The position numbers were made by a program, and so were the translations under genes. Below, in pieces: positions 46,404 to 57,835 of a stretch of 64,000 bases of DNA (within the stretch, counting starts at the first letter, position 1; each line of letters starts with the position of its first letter). Where the stretch lies: NCBI GenBank assembly GCA_942486035.1, contig CALNXK010000105.1, positions 112,001-176,000 of the forward strand. The letters run 5' to 3'. Source of the DNA: Porites lobata. Lineage: Eukaryota; Cnidaria; Anthozoa; Scleractinia; Poritidae. Under the pieces are notes generated by a model that saw nothing but the letters and a program-made list of their open reading frames with translations, was not told the DNA's origin and did not search any database.

Positions 46404-48556
46404 CCAGCAATTTCTTTGTCTGAAGTTTAGGACTGGTGATTTCATGATTCATAACTCTGAGATTTTTGACATGGAAGAATCGTTTGTTAAAGGGAAAAAA
46501 GAGTAATTTAATTTTAAAACAAATTTCTGAGCGTTTTTGTATCCAGAATTTACTGAGGAAAACGTTCAGGTATTTTATTAGAACTAATTTTTACTGTTAA
46601 GCAATTTTATCGAAATTTAGAATCAATTTTATCAGAATCATTAACGGTCACTGTTGTGTCATTGAGGAAAAAACTAAATGTTAATTCTTTATTTTGTCTT
46701 TTGGTAACTTGAAGTTTATGTCATTTATAAATAGATTCTTGAAAGAAATATTATTTATAAAGAGAATCAAGGCATACATGTAATACAAAGATGGTTTTGA
46801 CAGTAAAATGCATTTTTTACTTTTTTATTTAAAAGTTTCTGAAATCCAACTGAAAACTGCGCTTCAAAACGGCAAGCTAGCCTCTGAAAAATGCTCGGAC
46901 GATGGCCAGCCTGCCAACAAGTTCTCTTGGCGAAGAAGCGAGGTGGGCGGGCGGGGGGAGGAGGTGTTGTTTGGAAGTTTAGGACACCTGTGACTCGGCA
47001 ACGTAAGGACAGTGTCCAACGTTCTTCCAGAGCGCTCTGACAAAAAATATCCTGTCTTCGCTTCAGATATTTAGTTAAGTCCAATTGTCAATTTAGGGCG
47101 CAATCTGTTTTTTGTTATCACTGATTACTTTTGGCTTGTTTTATATTTGAAGAAAGCCGGTCCGTTTAAGCTACGGTAAACACGTGCAGCAAAAACGTGC
47201 AACTGCGAACGACCCAAATCAGGTTGTGGCAAGTTGCGAGAATACTGACTTCTGATTGGATAAAATAACGTGGTAGTCTTTTGCATACATGGGATTTACA
47301 AAACAAGTTTGTATTATGGAGTGGCGGTGGGGGGGGGACCGCAATATGTAACTGTTGTTCGAGCGGAAATCTTAGCAAGCGGACCAGCCCACTTTGCTTA
47401 TAAACACAACGACAATTTTAAGCGGTAAGAAGGCATGAGCCGAGCCAGCCCAGCAAAGCGGGCTAAACAGGCTTGCACGTGAATTAGAAACGTGAACTGG
47501 GGAAAAAGAGGAAACCACGTTTAAACCTCTCATACTTTGTTGAGAATTTTGCGCTACTGTGCAAGGGAATTTGTTTTGATTTGTTTTCTGAAAAGAGGCC
47601 TCAATGCTTTTGAGCAACTTTTCCTACAAAAACGTACTGGCCCAAGCAGCTATTGTCTCGTTCCGCTTATAAAAAGTACAATCGGGCAATAAATGTCAAT
47701 CAGCACTGAGTCTCTTTCAACTTTTTCTAGTCACTTACCAGAAAATATACGTTCAGTTAAACAGTTAACAGTTTCATTACCGTGAAAATACTTAGGTTTT
47801 CGCCTTTACAAATTAATTTAGCATTTAACCACAAAGATAAAAATTCAATGGCACGAAAAGGCTTAGACTTGCCACAAGTCAATCTAACGAGTTTTTGAGC
47901 GGAAAGTGGTTTCTATGTTAGAACCAGGCCTAGGGGTAACCCGCCCCTGGTTTCTACTTTATCGTGTAGCCGACCGTGTAGCCTGCGTTGCAGGTGCAAT
48001 AAAGAAAGGGAGGGGAGGGGGAGAAAGCCATTCTCGCACCCAGACGCCGCAAATTTTTTGGTCAGCGACGGGGATTGGAAATCTCCCCAATCCCTCTCGC
48101 TTTCATAGGTACATGAATAATCAGAGTCCTCACTCAACTTCTGTTTTGTTATACGAATTTACTTTTTCATGCAAAAAACAGCTCAATAATATTTAAAGAG
48201 GAAAATGAACGTCAATTTATTTAAGTGAATGTAATCTGCACGCAATGACTGAAAACTGCGTTTTTGAGAGTGTAGTTTCTTGACCAACAAAAGGTCAATT
48301 CAACCCAATTTTACTAGTTTAACCCAGAAGTTAACCAGATTTACCAGTTCCACAGTAGGAAACTCGCATGCATAAACGGATAGGACAAGACTCTTCAAAG
48401 TTCCTAAGTTGAAGGTTCTCATGATGTCGGCTGATTGCCACTCTGCCGCTATTACGCAAGGCCCATCGATTTAATTTAAACTGACTTTTAACTGTTCAAA
48501 CAGTTAACGGTGAATATCGTGTCGACTGTATCTTGCACGTCGAGTAGCGGAAAATA
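46404..48556. other. Spacer between transporter copies 1 and 2
   Basis: AT-rich 3' flank of copy 1, then a GC-richer patch near 46880-47050. A lone TAGCCTGCG terminus lies at about 47978 with no obvious partner. No gene or clear transposon end pair is visible. Confidence 0.5.
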
Positions 48557-51500
48557 ATGGTGTGGACCGAAAATTCGCCTCTCCTAAGACTCGACCATGG
48601 CCACAGTAAAGCCGGATCACCTGCATCAAACTCCAAGGTAGAAATCAAGATTTACAAGCGCAGATGGTACGTCTTGTTTGTATTCACGGCTCAGGCAATG
48701 ATTTATAACATAGCGTGGAACACATGGGCGCCGATTCAGGAACCGTCTAAAATCGCTTTCGGTTGGACAGACGTCAACCTCCTTATGCTGGCTTCCTGGG
48801 CTCCAATCAGCTTTTTTGTAACTTTAGCTCCGTTAACTTGGCTTATTCACACAAAAGGTTGGTTACTAACATTATTCTGGGCGCAGACTCTAACAGAGAG
48901 GGTCTGAACTGGTTTTAGTTTTCAGTCTCAGTTATTTACTATTTAACCATCAATTCTGATTTAAACTGAAGAAATTTAGCCTTCCTTTTTTCGACTTTTT
49001 CTTGACGTTCCCAAAGTCCTTTGAAGTCGCGCGGTTTTGTTTTGTCAACCTCTAAATTTTACAACTGCGTTGTCCGCTTGGCTCGCGGCCTTCCTAACAC
49101 CATTCGTTCACTTAAGAGTTACAGACAAACTTACAGGGTAAAAGTTTACCCTTTTCAGTTCAAAGTGAAAATCCTTGGTTTTGTTCACAACCAAAGACAA
49201 CCGTCCTTTTATTGCTAATATAAAGCCACTTATTATAAAAAAGAAACATTTCAGTATTCATTGCAGTCCGCTTTTTCTCTCAGATCCGTCGAGTTCTTAG
49301 TCTCAGTGGGCATTTTTGCTCTCACTTTTACCGAATGTTAATAATTGACTGATTTATACAAGCGTGGCCTGTACGAAACATAGTCTCTCAATTTTTTGCC
49401 GGAAATGTTCTGTTTCGCCAGACGTGAGTGCCCATGTGTTCAACCACAAGCTCACGAGTAAGAATCGTGATTGCGCAACAGAAATATTATAAGTTCTTTT
49501 ATGGGGATTTTAGCGATCGCTATTTAGGGCACGAAAAAAGCAATAAAAATACATAACACTTTACCTTGCCTCCTTGTTAAATTCATAATGTGTGTATTTA
49601 CCATATTTGGCCGTTCCAGCGCGTTTCTTGTACAGCGAATTTTAGCTCTCCCGTTGTTTTCCTTTCTGTGTTTTAATTGCTGTTGCGCAACAGCAATTCT
49701 CACAGGTGAGCTTGGGGTACCTATGTTTCAATAGGAAAGGCCTTACATTGGTTTAGCTCCAGTTCAAGACAAATTTTTCACTTTTAAGCCTGACGAAAAC
49801 CCCAAGTAGTCATAAGTTAAGGTAGTGCTACGTCTGTCAAATGAAAGATAACCCGTAGTTTCGAGTGAACAAAACAGTGTAAAATAGTTGTTAATGAGAT
49901 TTGCCCTGGAGTAAATTCCAGGGTCGAAGGAGAGTGGGGAGAAATACCTTGCGATCAGGCGTTTTCTAAGAAAGGGCATGATTTTAGGCTAGAGGTATAA
50001 AGTTCCTTATTTCTCATGCCTCCATTCCGCCCCCCCCACACACACACACACACAGAAGTTACAACTTGGGAGCTAAAAATTATGCGCGTGCTACTGAGGA
50101 CATTTAATAGGGTCAAGATAGAATAGGCTTAGCAGCTAAATTTCTCTTGATAGGGTGCACTTTACGATCACGAGAAAAAAACTAGCTTAGACGAGCATGA
50201 ACTTTAAGGGCACGCTAAAAGGGCCGGCTCTCGATGACGTTTAAAACTTATTATCGATTACTATGTAAAAAGACAATTATAGAAAATGAAAAAAAAAAGT
50301 TGTTCAGTTTTTGGTTGTTTGTTTTAGAAGAAATACCCTCGGTATCAAGCCAAGCTCGGACACGTCATTCAAATTATACGATTAGTAAAACATAAGTAAA
50401 CCTTAACAAATCCTGAAATGGCAGAAGTTAAGGCTTGCCAACAACCGGTCTGTTACGTCACAAAATGTTAAAACAAATACAAAGTGTAAAGGAACGTGCC
50501 CACTATCCAGAGCACATGTCAATGTTGCCAAGGGTTAATTTGCCCGATCAAGAGAAAGCTCAAGTCGAATTTCACAATTTCAACCACTTTAAAAAGCAGA
50601 TCGGACAATGTCATTTCAAGTTTTTTTTGCCAAGCTTCTCAATCTACTGCTCCATAGGTCTTTTCCAGGCAGTAGGGTGCTTTTCTCTTTTAGGGCCTCT
50701 ATAAATGGATTTAAAAGGGCCGAGCTAACAATTTTCCTGGCTAGCATTCTTTCTTTCCCAAGTGTGTGCTTAAGACGAGTTTTCTTTCAATATATGCCAT
50801 ACTATTTGCAAAGATTGCCCCGAAAGGTCTATCCCATAAAGTGACAAATTTGAAAAGATGATTCACAGGTTTTTCTTGGCTAGTCAAATATCTTGACTAA
50901 AACACCATGCGGGCACATACGGGTAACATATACGGGTAACATGCGGATACATACGGACCACACGAATACGTACGAGTAACATACAGGTAACATAACGGCT
51001 ACATACGAGTAACACACGAATAAGTAGTAACATGCGGATACATACTGGTAGTGCGTAGCTGATACACATTAAATCTACCCGTTGCTGTAGAGAGAAGGGG
51101 CCTCGTAACGCTATTTGATGCCTTTTTAAAGAGACAAAACGTGTTCTCGCATCAATTGAGTTCCAAAAATAACATTTATCCAGAATGAAAGGATGGACAA
51201 CGATTGAAACTGTTAAAAGTTGGGCCAACAAAAAGGTATTATCGACAGTGCTCCTGTTGAAATTTGGTAGAGCAGGAGCATTATCATATTATTATTATTA
51301 TGATAATAATTGTCTAAATAGTGTAATTTTAAATTTTTTCTTAGGATTTCTTTCATCTTGATAATAGCTGATGTTTTTTACAGTTTTAATAGTTTTTGGA
51401 TGAATTTTAAGAACCTTTTAGCGTTTAACTTCGTTTTTGTACGCTTTTTGTCTAAGCCGCGTAATAATTTTCCTAGCTAAAATTGTTTTAAGCATACTAC

Positions 51501-53653
51501 CATATTCAGCCTTGTTTTCCTTTCTAGGTCTGAGAATATCTGTTCTCCTAATTGCCTTTCTACCAGTCCTGGGAAAAGGTATTCAAGTTATTCCATTAAG
51601 TGATAACAAGATGCGGACCATCTTTATAAATGTAGGTCAGTTTATCGCCTTGGCTGGTGGGCCAGTGTCCATTACTGCTCCCCCTTTAATCTCGTCAACA
51701 TGGTTCCCTCCGAGTGAACGTACCACAGCTACTGCTACTTCGACATTAATAGGATATTACGGAACTGCTATAGCATTTGCTGTTGGTCCCGCTATGGTTA
51801 ACAATGGTGCTCCGCAATATACAATCAGCAATTCTTCAGCATCAGAGACAATGCACAGTTTGGCAAAGCCAATGTCTTACCAAGTAACACAGTACATATT
51901 TTTGGAATTATGTATCTCTATAGCAGCGTTCCTCTGCGTCCTGGTGTACTTTCCATCCAGCCCACCCCTCCCTCCTAGCCTCACCTCTTCAAGACCTCAC
52001 ACACAGAATATAAGAGATTCATTCAGACAAGTCGCGAGGAATGGGCAGTTCTGGTTGCTAGCTTCTGTAGCCGCTTTGAGCTATGGTGTTTACCTTGGCT
52101 GGTTGTCCATGTTAGACGTCGTCCTGGCCAAATTTGAAGTGGACCCAACCACTGCAGGATGGCTCGGCTGTGGAGCTACTTTGGCAGGTGGTGTTTCTGG
52201 GATCATGCTGGCAAGGTAACGTCTATGCGAAATTCGTGACTTCTCTTTAAAGAGGCTATGTCACTAGGATATTGCCGTTTTCAGGGGCGTAGCCAGGATT
52301 TTTCAAAAGGGGGGTCACAGAGGCTACTCACCAGGTTTATACCGCTGCTCTCCCTCGTGTATCAGCGGGCTCAGTCGTATTACCCGCTGCATGAAGGCCC
52401 ATATTAACTAAAGACAAGAGCCGTTGACGTAAATACTTTACAAACAAACAAATTTTAAAAAAGTGGGCTTTTCAACAATGGCTTTTACGGCCAAGATATT
52501 GTCATGGCGGTTTCGCCACCTGAATATTGTAGGTTGTTTGCTCAAAAGAAGGCCTACCAAAGGGGGGTCACGGACACCCCAGGACCCCCCCTAGCTACGC
52601 CCCTGCGTTTTAGGTTAATTCTGTGATGAAGTCATTACATAAAATGTTTCTGTAGAGTTATGAAGAAGATATCAAACAAATTTTATAAGGGAGCAGTAAG
52701 CATAATGATTTTTCTAGTGAGTTTTGCAGGTATTGCATCAACGTCACCTCAATAAGTTGTACACTTCAGCCCGCGCGATACAGTCAAGTGACCCTGGTCA
52801 GCGGATACCCTTTTTTGCAGCTGTCAATTGACCATAACATGAACGTCCATAAGGATGTCCACTAACAAGTTAAACACAGATTGTGTATGCTTTGAACAAC
52901 AAGCCAGTAATGTCCAGTCATTACAAGAAAATAATGCCCGATTAGCAGCCAATCAGAGCGCGCGTACTATCGGTAGTCATGTAATGAAAGGGTATAATAT
53001 ATCTGCTCCTCGAATAAGAACAAGATACGCCGAACGTCTAAGTTATTATATGAGATCGCGCTTCAATTAATCGATTTTCCATGTATTCTCTCGTAACCGA
53101 CGTAACCACCTCTACTTAGTCGGTCACTTTGGCGAGGTCTCTTTACGGGAAGTTGCTCAGTAATTAATGTGTTGTCTTCTTCTCTTGCAGGTGTGTGGAC
53201 TATGTGAAACGTAGGACAAAACAGATGTTAATGCTTCTTTTGGTTCTTTCAACAATGTCCCAACTTACCTTTAGTTTGTCCTGTGCTGGAATTCTGCCAT
53301 TCTCCAAACCACTTCTCTACAGTTCAATAATCTTTGGTCGTATGGCCAACAATGGTACCAGACCTCTGTATTTTGAACTTGCAATGGAATGTGTGTATCC
53401 ATTCGGTGAGGGTATTGCTGGCAGTCTTTTGGTGACCATGAATTGTGTTTCCATGTTGCTTTACTACACCGCTTTCATGCTGCCGCACTCTGATGTAAGG
53501 TGGATGAACTGGGTTACTGCTACTGGACTGGGTGTTTGTGTGTTGGGGTTATCATTTTTCAGAGAAAAGTACACAAGGCTGGAGATAGATGCTTGTAATA
53601 ATTTGAAAGACAAAGAATCAGAAATTTGTGGTGAATATAAAATTTTAACTTGA
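48557..53653 (+). CDS. SLC49A4: SLC49A4/DIRC2-like transporter, tandem copy 2, 3 exons, 483 aa
   Basis: Exons 48557-48857, 51528-52215 and 53191-53653 join at phases 1 and 2, as in copies 1 and 3. All family blocks are present: KRRWYVLFVFTAQAMIYN, WNTWAPIQE, THTKGLR-type loop with His in place of the usual Asp (IHTKG), ATSTLIGYYG after SERTTAT, FPSSPPLPP, DPTTAGWLGCGATLAGG, FELAMECVYPFGEGIAGS and FREKYTRLEID. The luminal loop after helix 5 has a glycosylation site NSS. The N-terminus has ENSPLL (5-10), a canonical acidic dileucine of the type that sends human DIRC2 to lysosomes. The C-terminus (GEYKILT) has none. Loss of the Asp in the helix 2-3 loop may matter for conformational change, since that residue is widely conserved in the superfamily. 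Intron 2 holds a 324-bp transposon with a 6-bp target duplication. Confidence 0.92.
50037..50055. repeat. (CA)n microsatellite
   Basis: About nine CA dinucleotides after a C run, in intron 1 of transporter copy 2. Confidence 0.9.
50905..51055. repeat. Degenerate tandem repeat of ACATACGGGTAAC-like units
   Basis: Variants such as ACATACGGGTAAC, ACATGCGGATACATACGG and ACATACGAGTAACAC follow one another in intron 1 of transporter copy 2. The unit length is irregular. Confidence 0.65.
52282..52605. mobile_element. DNA transposon remnant, GGGGCGTAGC ends, 6-bp target duplication
   Basis: CGTTTT at 52276-52281 recurs at 52606-52611. The ends are CAGGGGCGTAGCCAGG and CCTAGCTACGCCCCTG. Subterminal AAAGGGGGGTCAC occurs at both ends in the same orientation. 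The 324-bp unit is non-coding and lies in intron 2 of transporter copy 2. Confidence 0.8.
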
Positions 53654-54228
53654 CCTTCAAGTTGTCATTTAACTGGCAATAGACCTTTGTCACGAGGTGG
53701 CCATTTTGTCTCAGGAGATTTCAAAAGTTTTGTTTATGAATGGCTAGCCTCGTTCTCGAGAAAATGTTTCATAATCGATTCTAAAAGTATTAGATCTTGC
53801 GACAGTTTGAGCGACTTTTAGAAAAAATTAAGGACTTATCCTTATTGAATTAGTTCTTTTATATTTTAGTCGTTTAAATGGAAAGTGTTCTTTTTTATCA
53901 ATTAGTTTTGTTATGCTGATTTAATTCGTTTTAATTCGTTTCATTCAATTGTTCACCGGCTTCACACTAGAGCTTCAAGTATAATGAAAGTGTACTTGGA
54001 ACCTACTTTGATTGTGAAGAGGTAAAATGTGCCTACTTCCACTTTATTTGGTAACCATGGAAATGTTCGTAGTTCAAAGAAGCCGACGTTCTCCACCAAG
54101 TATGGGCTACACCACACTTGATAACACACGACCAACAAGAAATGGAAGCCATGTGCACGATGGGCACCTGCAGCGGTTCCAAGATTCTAATGAACGGAGG
54201 GATTGATAGCTTTTTTTTCGAGTAATAG

Positions 54229-54793
54229 ACCGTAAAATTCCGAAAACTGAGCCCCTCCGTGTATAAGCCCCTCCAAATTTAAGCCCCTCAAACTCGTAAC
54301 GCTAAAAAACCCTCCGTTAAACCGCCCCTCCGAGTATAAGCCCCCGGGGGCTAATACTTGGAAAGTGCCCTCAAATGCAAAGTAAAACAAAGCAAAAAAG
54401 GTGCAGTAACATAAATTTTTGTATTTGCCAAGGAACTATTACGTGTGTGCCAAGTGTTTTTAGTCAGAAAGTGTCACAGTTAATTGCAGTTTGCGTGGTT
54501 CCTCTTCACACTTGGCTTTTATTTCCTTGGTCCATATAGACACAGTACTTGCATGGCTACGTTTTAGAAAGGTGTATGTCCTCAAGGCGAGTTTGAGGAA
54601 ACATTTTCTGCAAGTTACTGACATAAATTTCCTTTCAACTATAAGCTAGCCCAGTCGATTTTGAGACGCAGAATTCCCTCCAAGTATAAGCCTAGCCGAT
54701 TTTGAAACGCAAAGTTCCCTCCGTATATGTCCCCTCCAAAAATAAGCCCCTCAAAAGAGGCCCCGGGGTCTATTTTCGGAATTTTACGGTACT
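54229..54793. mobile_element. Inverted-repeat element with ACCGTAAAATTCCGAAAA ends
   Basis: The left end ACCGTAAAATTCCGAAAA is the inverse of the right end TTTTCGGAATTTTACGGT. Inside, phrases such as AAGCCCCTCCAAA and GTATAAGCCC repeat many times. About 565 bp and non-coding. Confidence 0.8.
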
Positions 54794-54949
54794 TTGTCAA
54801 TAACTATGGAGCCATGTTTTCTACAGAGCGACGTAAGATTTCCAAGTGTACTTGAATCAAGTGCTTACTTGAAACTAACTTCGCTTCTAGTGTGAAGCCA
54901 ACAAGTATAATGTAATTTTACAATGAAATACTCTTATGAACAATATACC

Positions 54950-55267
54950 ATAGGCCCTTTTTGAGGGGCTTATTTTTTTTTTGGGGGGGGGGGTCTTATA
55001 TTCGGAAGGGCTTATTTACGGAGGGAAATTTGCGTTTCTAAATCGATTGGGCTAGCCTTATAGTTGGAAGTAAATTTATCGTTTTTGCTTTGTTTTACTT
55101 TGTATCTGAGGGTAATTTTCCAAGTACAAACCCCCGGGGCGCTTATATCTGGAGGGGCGATTTAACGGAGGATTTTTTGGGTTACCCGTTTGCGGAGCTT
55201 ATATTTGGAGGGGCTTATACATGGAGGGGCTTATACATGGAGAGGCTTGTTTTCGGAATTTTACGGT
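54950..55267. mobile_element. Second copy of the same family, truncated or rearranged
   Basis: The right end is again TTTTCGGAATTTTACGGTA and the inside shares GAGGGGCTTATA phrases in the opposite orientation to the preceding copy's left half. The left terminus is not intact; a G run near 54985 interrupts it. Confidence 0.65.
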
Positions 55268-56689
55268 ATGTAATATTTTAAACATTTATTGTAAAGCGCC
55301 AGTGGACATCACTAGAAATGGCGCTTTATAAATGAAGCATTATTATTTTTATTATCAAGAAGTTTACCTAGTACCTATTTTGTCGAAGAAACTGAACAGG
55401 ATTGCTGTCGACAAAATAGTAAAAGCCGGTTTGAATATAAGTAAATCAGGAATTACAATTAATTCTTTGCGGCACACACAATAAAAATATAACCAAAATC
55501 AGTGGTCATTTGTGGCCGGTTTGAACAAGCAAAGACAGAGAATTAGGTCGCCTATCAAAGTACAACTTACCTCTTGCTCTGTTTTTCTCTTTTGCGATTG
55601 TGTTCTTATTATGTAGACCCTTCAACGATCCTCGTCTGTAAAACTAAGATTTACGACGCTATATTCTAGTCCACGACCTCTTTTCAGTATTTCTTTCTTT
55701 TAAGCTATCCCATTGAATGACCGACGCGAGGAGCGCCAGCTACAGACAATAGAACCCGTGAAAACTGGTGGAAAGCTCGTGCACTCGTGCTCCCCAGTGA
55801 ACCAAGTTGTTTGCAGCTTCTGATTTTTTCTATTCACAACTGAAAAACATCGTTCCCACCTTGGATTGGCTAGAACTCTTCCCCCTCAAAGACACGGTTC
55901 TTCTTCAATGGGTACCGGTAAATATTATTTAATAAAATGCAGATTAAGTTCGTGGAGGTTGCTATTTGCTTTTAATTGCCACTGCAGGCTGTGAGTGGTT
56001 CAATAAAATTCAAAGAAAATATTCAGTCGATTTAATTAATATTCTGTAAAACCCTGGAGCTGAAATCTGTTTGCCAACCCATTAGTAAGGCGTGTTTCAT
56101 AGTTTCTTAATAGATAGGTAACTTAATATTTTGCAGCTTCCCCGTTCGACTCATACATAGTCAAAGGTCGTTTCAAAGTTTAGAGAAGTCCACACATGTA
56201 TTTTCTACTTTTTTACATTTCGAAATTGTTATACGTAAGTTCACGAGCCGTTAGGCGAGTGAAATTTGAGACAATTTTGAAATATCACGAGTGGTATTTA
56301 TGCCAAATATCAAGTACAAATCATGCTATTATTTGTTTATACTACTACCCGCAAAAGGTTTGTAATTTTCACTCGTAGGTATTTCAAATTAAACTGAAAT
56401 GCCCCTGCTCTAAGCCAATCAATTGAAGAAATTTCTCCTGTAGTAGTATAAAATATGTAATTGTAGTTGTGTCACGGCTTGCTTTGAGTTAAGTGTAAAT
56501 TCGTATTGTTCCCATTGAGGTTTGTGGCTAAAACCACGATTTGGGTATTTTAGAGCTTTTCTTTAGCAGAAGAAGAAGAAGAAGAGTTGTCTGCTAGTTA
56601 TAAAAGCTTTGTCATAATAACTTATAAGAGTACATCCTTTCGGTGAGCAATAGAGGAGAGAAGTATGACGTCACGTCACCATGGTAGCA

Positions 56690-56890
56690 CTATTTCTGGA
56701 TGACAACAATTCCAACGACGACGGCGACAGAAGGAAAACGGCAAAAAAGTAAAAGGTTTTTATTGACAAAACAACAAATTTGCACGTGCATCACACTATT
56801 TTGTACATTTCCTTGCCGTCGTTGCTCCCCTGCGACATGAAACTTCCTAATTTCACAGGCTCGCCTTATGGAGTCAGGGGCACCCAACGA
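56690..56890. repeat. Dispersed repeat (TTTGCACGTGC... type)
   Basis: Shares the ordered phrases AACGGCAAAAA, TTTGCACGTGC, CGTCGTTG and CGACATGAAACTTCC-like sequence with 62036-62175, so both are members of one dispersed family. Confidence 0.6.
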
Positions 56891-57129
56891 GAATATAGTT
56901 CAAAACCACTTAAACATAGCATTGTTAAACGTATTTTAGTATTCAAACGGTAGATAAAGGCATATCTTTATCCCCTAACAATTTTTCATCTGTTCGGATT
57001 TATGGACCGCCCGAACAATGTGGCAAGTAAAAGAACGGGGGGAAAACGGAAAAGCTTGCTACGCAGGCTGAGAACCTCCCAGCAGAAATTTGCCTCTTTA
57101 ATGCCCAAAAATACAAGAATCTGTTTAGC

Positions 57130-57537
57130 CAAACAATGAAGCAGGTTTTCGATTAATCGCCTCGCTCTAATAATCGCCCCCCTTTTGCGGAAAGACGTAA
57201 AATAATCGCCCCTTCCCCGCCCCTCTCGCCATCTTCTCTTCCTTTTTTTCCCTCCCTGTCAGGTTGTCAAGTTGAAGTGCAACGAGATTCAGCAAAGCTG
57301 ATCAGTAACGATTCAAGCTCTGAAAACTAATCAAGGAGCTAAATTTGAAACACTTAAAAAGCCCATGTTCAGTTTATTTGACGTGATTATTTTTTGATTT
57401 AATGGGAAAATAAAACAAATATTTAGGGCATGACTTCCAGTGAGCAATATTTGAATAATCGAATAATCGTCCCCTTTTTTGTGCAAAAAAAGAAATAATC
57501 GCCCCCGGCTATTATTCGAGGAAATACGGTATCTACA
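57130..57537. repeat. Repeat with AATAATCGCCCC units, TACCGTATTTCCTCG end
   Basis: AATAATCGCCCC occurs at least three times; the right end GAGGAAATACGGTA resembles the termini of other non-autonomous elements. The left end is unclear. Confidence 0.6.
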
Positions 57538-57835
57538 TCTCAGCTGATTCTGAACAACTTTTCTTGGTGCAAAATAGGAGTACTATCCCGAGTGACGATA
57601 ACGACCTTATGTATTAACGGCGTCTGAATAGTTACTAATCAACACGAGCGAGCGACAATAGACAAGCGTTAGTGTCGATCACAGAACTGTCACATGCTTT
57701 TCTCTTGCAGATGCAGGTCCTTCAATGACCCAGTAGATAAATGCTATATGTTCAAGGGATGATTACAACACCGGGTGGCTTCAAAACCATCCAGCATATC
57801 GACAGTGAACGTTGATCCAGCTAATGGTCTCGGGT

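Larger units (their letters stand above)
53654..57835. other. Spacer between transporter copies 2 and 3
   Basis: Contains the TACCGTAAAATTCCG-ended repeats (54229-54793 and 54950-55267), a dispersed repeat at 56690-56890 and the AATAATCGCCCC repeat at 57130-57537. No gene is recognised. Confidence 0.6.
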
